NCBI GenBank assembly: GCA_019634245.1
Contig: JAHQVR010000197.1
Location: 30,127 to 94,126, forward strand
Direction: 5' to 3'
Origin: Gammaproteobacteria bacterium
Lineage (GTDB): Bacteria; Pseudomonadota; Gammaproteobacteria; Granulosicoccales; Granulosicoccaceae
DNA length: 64,000 bases
The notes under the pieces are model-generated. The model was given only the letters and a program-made list of their open reading frames with translations, did not search any database and had not been told where the DNA came from. Made by a program: the position numbers and the translations under genes. This document shows, in pieces, positions 62,085 to 64,000 of this stretch. The first letter of the stretch is position 1. Every line of letters begins with the position of its first letter.

Positions 62085-62768
62085 ATGGCCGCGTGTATTT
62101 CTTGTGTTCAGCGTCTCGGAACGATGCTATTACCTGCAACCGCTTTGATTCTGTCCAGCTGCGGTGGCAATAGCGGTCTCCTACAATCAGCGTCGGAAAC
62201 CACCCATGGTGCTGACGCTGTTGAAGCTGCCGAGCAGGCTGCGGAGGCACAAGAAGCAGAAAGCTCAGAGAGCAGCCCCAACCAAAGCGCTGCCAATGGC
62301 CATTCTGAGCCCGCTGAGTTAGCGGCCTGCGATGCTGAATCGGCAGACATTCAAGCTAGTGTTATGGCGATCATCAATGAGGCTCGAACGTCGGGATTTC
62401 AGTGTGGCTCTACCAATGTCTCAGCCAAGAGTTCGATGGGTTGGAGCAGCTTACTCGAAGATGCAGCAAGAGCCCATGCCGAGGATATGGCAGACGCTAA
62501 CTTTTTTGATCATATGGGCTCGAACGGACTGTATGTGGACAACCGCGCTGAAGCCGCGGGCTATTTGTGGCTCTCCGTTGGTGAGAATATAGCCGCAGGG
62601 CCCGATCACACTGAAGAGGTGATGAATGATTGGCTGGCCAGCGAAGGCCACTGCAATAACATCATGAGTGACTCCTATACCGAAGTGGCGGTTGCGTGTG
62701 CCACTAACACACAGTCACAATATGGCGAATATTGGGTGATGGTACTGGCCACTCCACTTCCCCGCTAG
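62085..62768 (+). CDS. CAP-domain (SCP/PR-1) lipoprotein
   Basis: A 227-residue protein. The N terminus contains a lipoprotein signal (LILSSCGG; lipidated Cys26), then a Glu/Ala/Ser-rich low-complexity linker (about 35-75), then a CAP domain: VMAIINEARTSGFQC, ARAHAEDMADANFFDHMGSN, VGENIAAG, VMNDWLASEGHCNNIMS. The HxMG and GEN motifs of the CAP cavity and a likely disulfide pair are in place. Bacterial CAP proteins are often cell-surface or secreted with unclear activity. Start ATG 62085; an internal ATG at residue 14 is also possible. Confidence 0.88.
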   Translation: MAACISCVQRLGTMLLPATALILSSCGGNSGLLQSASETTHGADAVEAAEQAAEAQEAESSESSPNQSAANGHSEPAELAACDAESADIQASVMAIINEARTSGFQCGSTNVSAKSSMGWSSLLEDAARAHAEDMADANFFDHMGSNGLYVDNRAEAAGYLWLSVGENIAAGPDHTEEVMNDWLASEGHCNNIMSDSYTEVAVACATNTQSQYGEYWVMVLATPLPR

Positions 62769-62849
62769 AGCGTCACCAGTAGCATCGCGCACCCAAGCTA
62801 GCAGCGCTGTGGCATAGTACGCAGGCTTCCACTGTGTCGAGTTACCTAG

Positions 62850-63437
62850 GTGCTGACTTTTGTTTCAGCCGTTTTTCTATTGCTGATTACTCCTGGACCC
62901 GGCGTACTATCCACCGCCGGAGTCGGTTCCTCGTTCGGTAAAACTGCGGGCCTGCGGTACTTAATCGGACTGTTCATCGGAACGAACTTAGTGGCATTGG
63001 CGGTCATCACTGGCGTGGCGGGTTTACTACTCGCGCATGAAGGCGCACGGACGGTGTTGCTCATCGCCTCAACACTCTATTTGGTGTATCTAGCCCTGCG
63101 TATTGCGACAGCCGGCTCGTCCATCGCCTTTATTACACGCGAAAAGCCACCGAGTATCTTCGATGGTATTACCTTGCAAATCATCAACCCCAAAGCCTAT
63201 GTAGTGAACACGGCCGTATTCACGGGCTTTCCGCTAGCCGGTTTTTCTTTTGGGACAGAAATGCTGACCAAGTGTGTTTTACTCAACGCGATCTGGATTC
63301 CCATCCACCTGCTTTGGTTGAGCCTAGGAATCGGCATTGATAAATTAGACCTAGATAGACGCTGGCAACGGCTGATAAACATCGCCATGGCGATCGCGTT
63401 GCTCGGCGTTGTGGGCCTAGCTGCGTTGTACAGCTAG
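62850..63437 (+). CDS. LysE-family translocator
   Basis: A 195-residue membrane protein of the LysE/RhtB exporter family with about six membrane segments. GTG start at 62850. The family N-terminal signature is seen in FLLLITPGPGVLSTAGVGSS, with FGKTAGLRYLIGLFIGTNLV, LYLVYLALRI and the central LQIINPKAYVVNTAVFTGF. The exported amino acid is unknown. The next gene starts 2 bp later. Confidence 0.87.
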   Translation: MLTFVSAVFLLLITPGPGVLSTAGVGSSFGKTAGLRYLIGLFIGTNLVALAVITGVAGLLLAHEGARTVLLIASTLYLVYLALRIATAGSSIAFITREKPPSIFDGITLQIINPKAYVVNTAVFTGFPLAGFSFGTEMLTKCVLLNAIWIPIHLLWLSLGIGIDKLDLDRRWQRLINIAMAIALLGVVGLAALYS

Positions 63438-63439
63438 CG

Positions 63440-64000
63440 ATGACCCCCCCGATCTCCTCTTCGGTCACAGCTCGTTCGTTCGGCCTAATTTTAGTGGCCT
63501 ACTTCCTGTTCGCCTCGCTAGACGCTGTGGCAAAGTGGTTGGCTACCGAAGGGTATGAACCTCTATTTCTGGCCTGGGTGCGATTTGTACTACATGTATT
63601 AGTGGGCGGTGTGCTTCTACAATGCTGGAAGCACCCGGGCCGCTATACCTTATCCCGCTGGCCACTTCAGGGTTTTCGGGGCCTGTTGCTCGCAGGTGCA
63701 ACCATTAGCAACTTTGTGGCCGTCGGTTATTTACGACTGGACCAAACCATGACGCTGTTTCTAGCATCGCCTTTTCTCGTAGCGTTGTTAGCCGGACCAT
63801 TACTCAACGAGTGGGTAGGCCTGCGGCGATGGATAGCGATTGGCGTTGGTTTCATCGGCGTACTCGTGGTAATGCGCCCCGGAACCTCGATGTTCCAATG
63901 GCCTATTTTGTATGCAGCACTAGCCACCGTATTTTTATCCCTTTATTTCATCAGCACGCGCTACTTGCATGGCGAATCCAGCGATAGTCTGTTGCTCTAT
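63440..64000 (+). CDS. EamA/DMT-family transporter, N-terminal part
   Basis: ATG 63440, 2 bp after the LysE-family stop. The 187 codons in the window encode about six membrane segments of a 10-segment DMT exporter: FGLILVAYFLFASLDAVAKW, ATISNFVAVGYLRLDQTMTL, FLASPFLVALLAGPLLNEWV, IAIGVGFIGVLVVMRPG. The frame continues past the end of the window. Substrate unknown. Confidence 0.85.
   Translation, partial: MTPPISSSVTARSFGLILVAYFLFASLDAVAKWLATEGYEPLFLAWVRFVLHVLVGGVLLQCWKHPGRYTLSRWPLQGFRGLLLAGATISNFVAVGYLRLDQTMTLFLASPFLVALLAGPLLNEWVGLRRWIAIGVGFIGVLVVMRPGTSMFQWPILYAALATVFLSLYFISTRYLHGESSDSLLLY

Overview
The window is a gene-dense stretch (no gap over about 170 bp without a gene) of a gammaproteobacterial chromosome. 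The lineage call rests on families that are typical of or confined to Gammaproteobacteria: a YcgL-domain protein, Hda, DarP/YjgA, DUF2069, DUF2066, YhdP, BamC, SecB with GrxC and a rhodanese, and gene orders shared with pseudomonad-type genomes (dapA-bamC-MBL hydrolase; wrbA-DUF2069 facing hda-DUF2066 facing purM-purN-DUF3108). I see no rRNA, tRNA, CRISPR array, prophage or intact insertion sequence. The sequence does not allow a genus assignment.

Layout. 0-4.3 kb: end of a YcgL protein, two small c-type cytochromes, htpG and a BenE-type transporter. 4.3-9.95 kb: the rpsP-rimM-trmD-rplS ribosomal/tRNA operon, ffh, and divergently a CcsA/YpjD-like protein and a CorC/YfjD-type membrane protein. 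10-14.5 kb: radA, xseB, ispA, dxs (DNA repair and isoprenoid precursors). 14.4-18.3 kb on the minus strand: MBL hydrolase, bamC, dapA, AI-2E/PerM family. 18.5-25.8 kb: LysR regulator, proS, a DUF3833/chalcone-isomerase-like/DUF2878 trio, a solitary GspE/PilB-type ATPase, wrbA and DUF2069. 25.8-31 kb: hda, DUF2066, purM, purN, DUF3108, an unrecognised outer-membrane-like protein. 31-42.9 kb: darP, a lipoprotein with a hexanucleotide repeat tract, yhdP, rng, maf, rlmH, rsfS, nadD, a tiny basic protein, proA, tatD. 42.9-44.3 kb: an FAD monooxygenase and a headless VapC remnant.

44.3-53.4 kb is the most unusual part: eight genes on the minus strand that form a compact type IV pilus / type II secretion-like assembly locus, closest in content to MSHA pilus biogenesis genes: an ExeA/MshM-like AAA protein, a lipoprotein secretin, a GspE-like motor, a GspF-like platform protein, a PilM-PilN-like bitopic protein, a PilO/PilP-like bitopic protein, a Sec-exported cysteine-rich protein and a class III-signal pilin-like protein. 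The last seven are packed with gaps of about 10 bp or with stop/start overlaps. No major pilin, minor-pilin set or prepilin peptidase is present, so those parts must come from elsewhere or the machine works differently.

53.5-64 kb: trmL, secB, grxC, rhodanese, a duplicated-domain dihaem cytochrome c and a cytochrome b561, then an operon of an unknown protein, an ABC ATPase, an 832-residue FtsX-type permease and a small unknown, followed by a PqiA-family protein, two lipoproteins (one a CAP-domain protein), a LysE-family exporter and the start of an EamA/DMT transporter that runs off the end.
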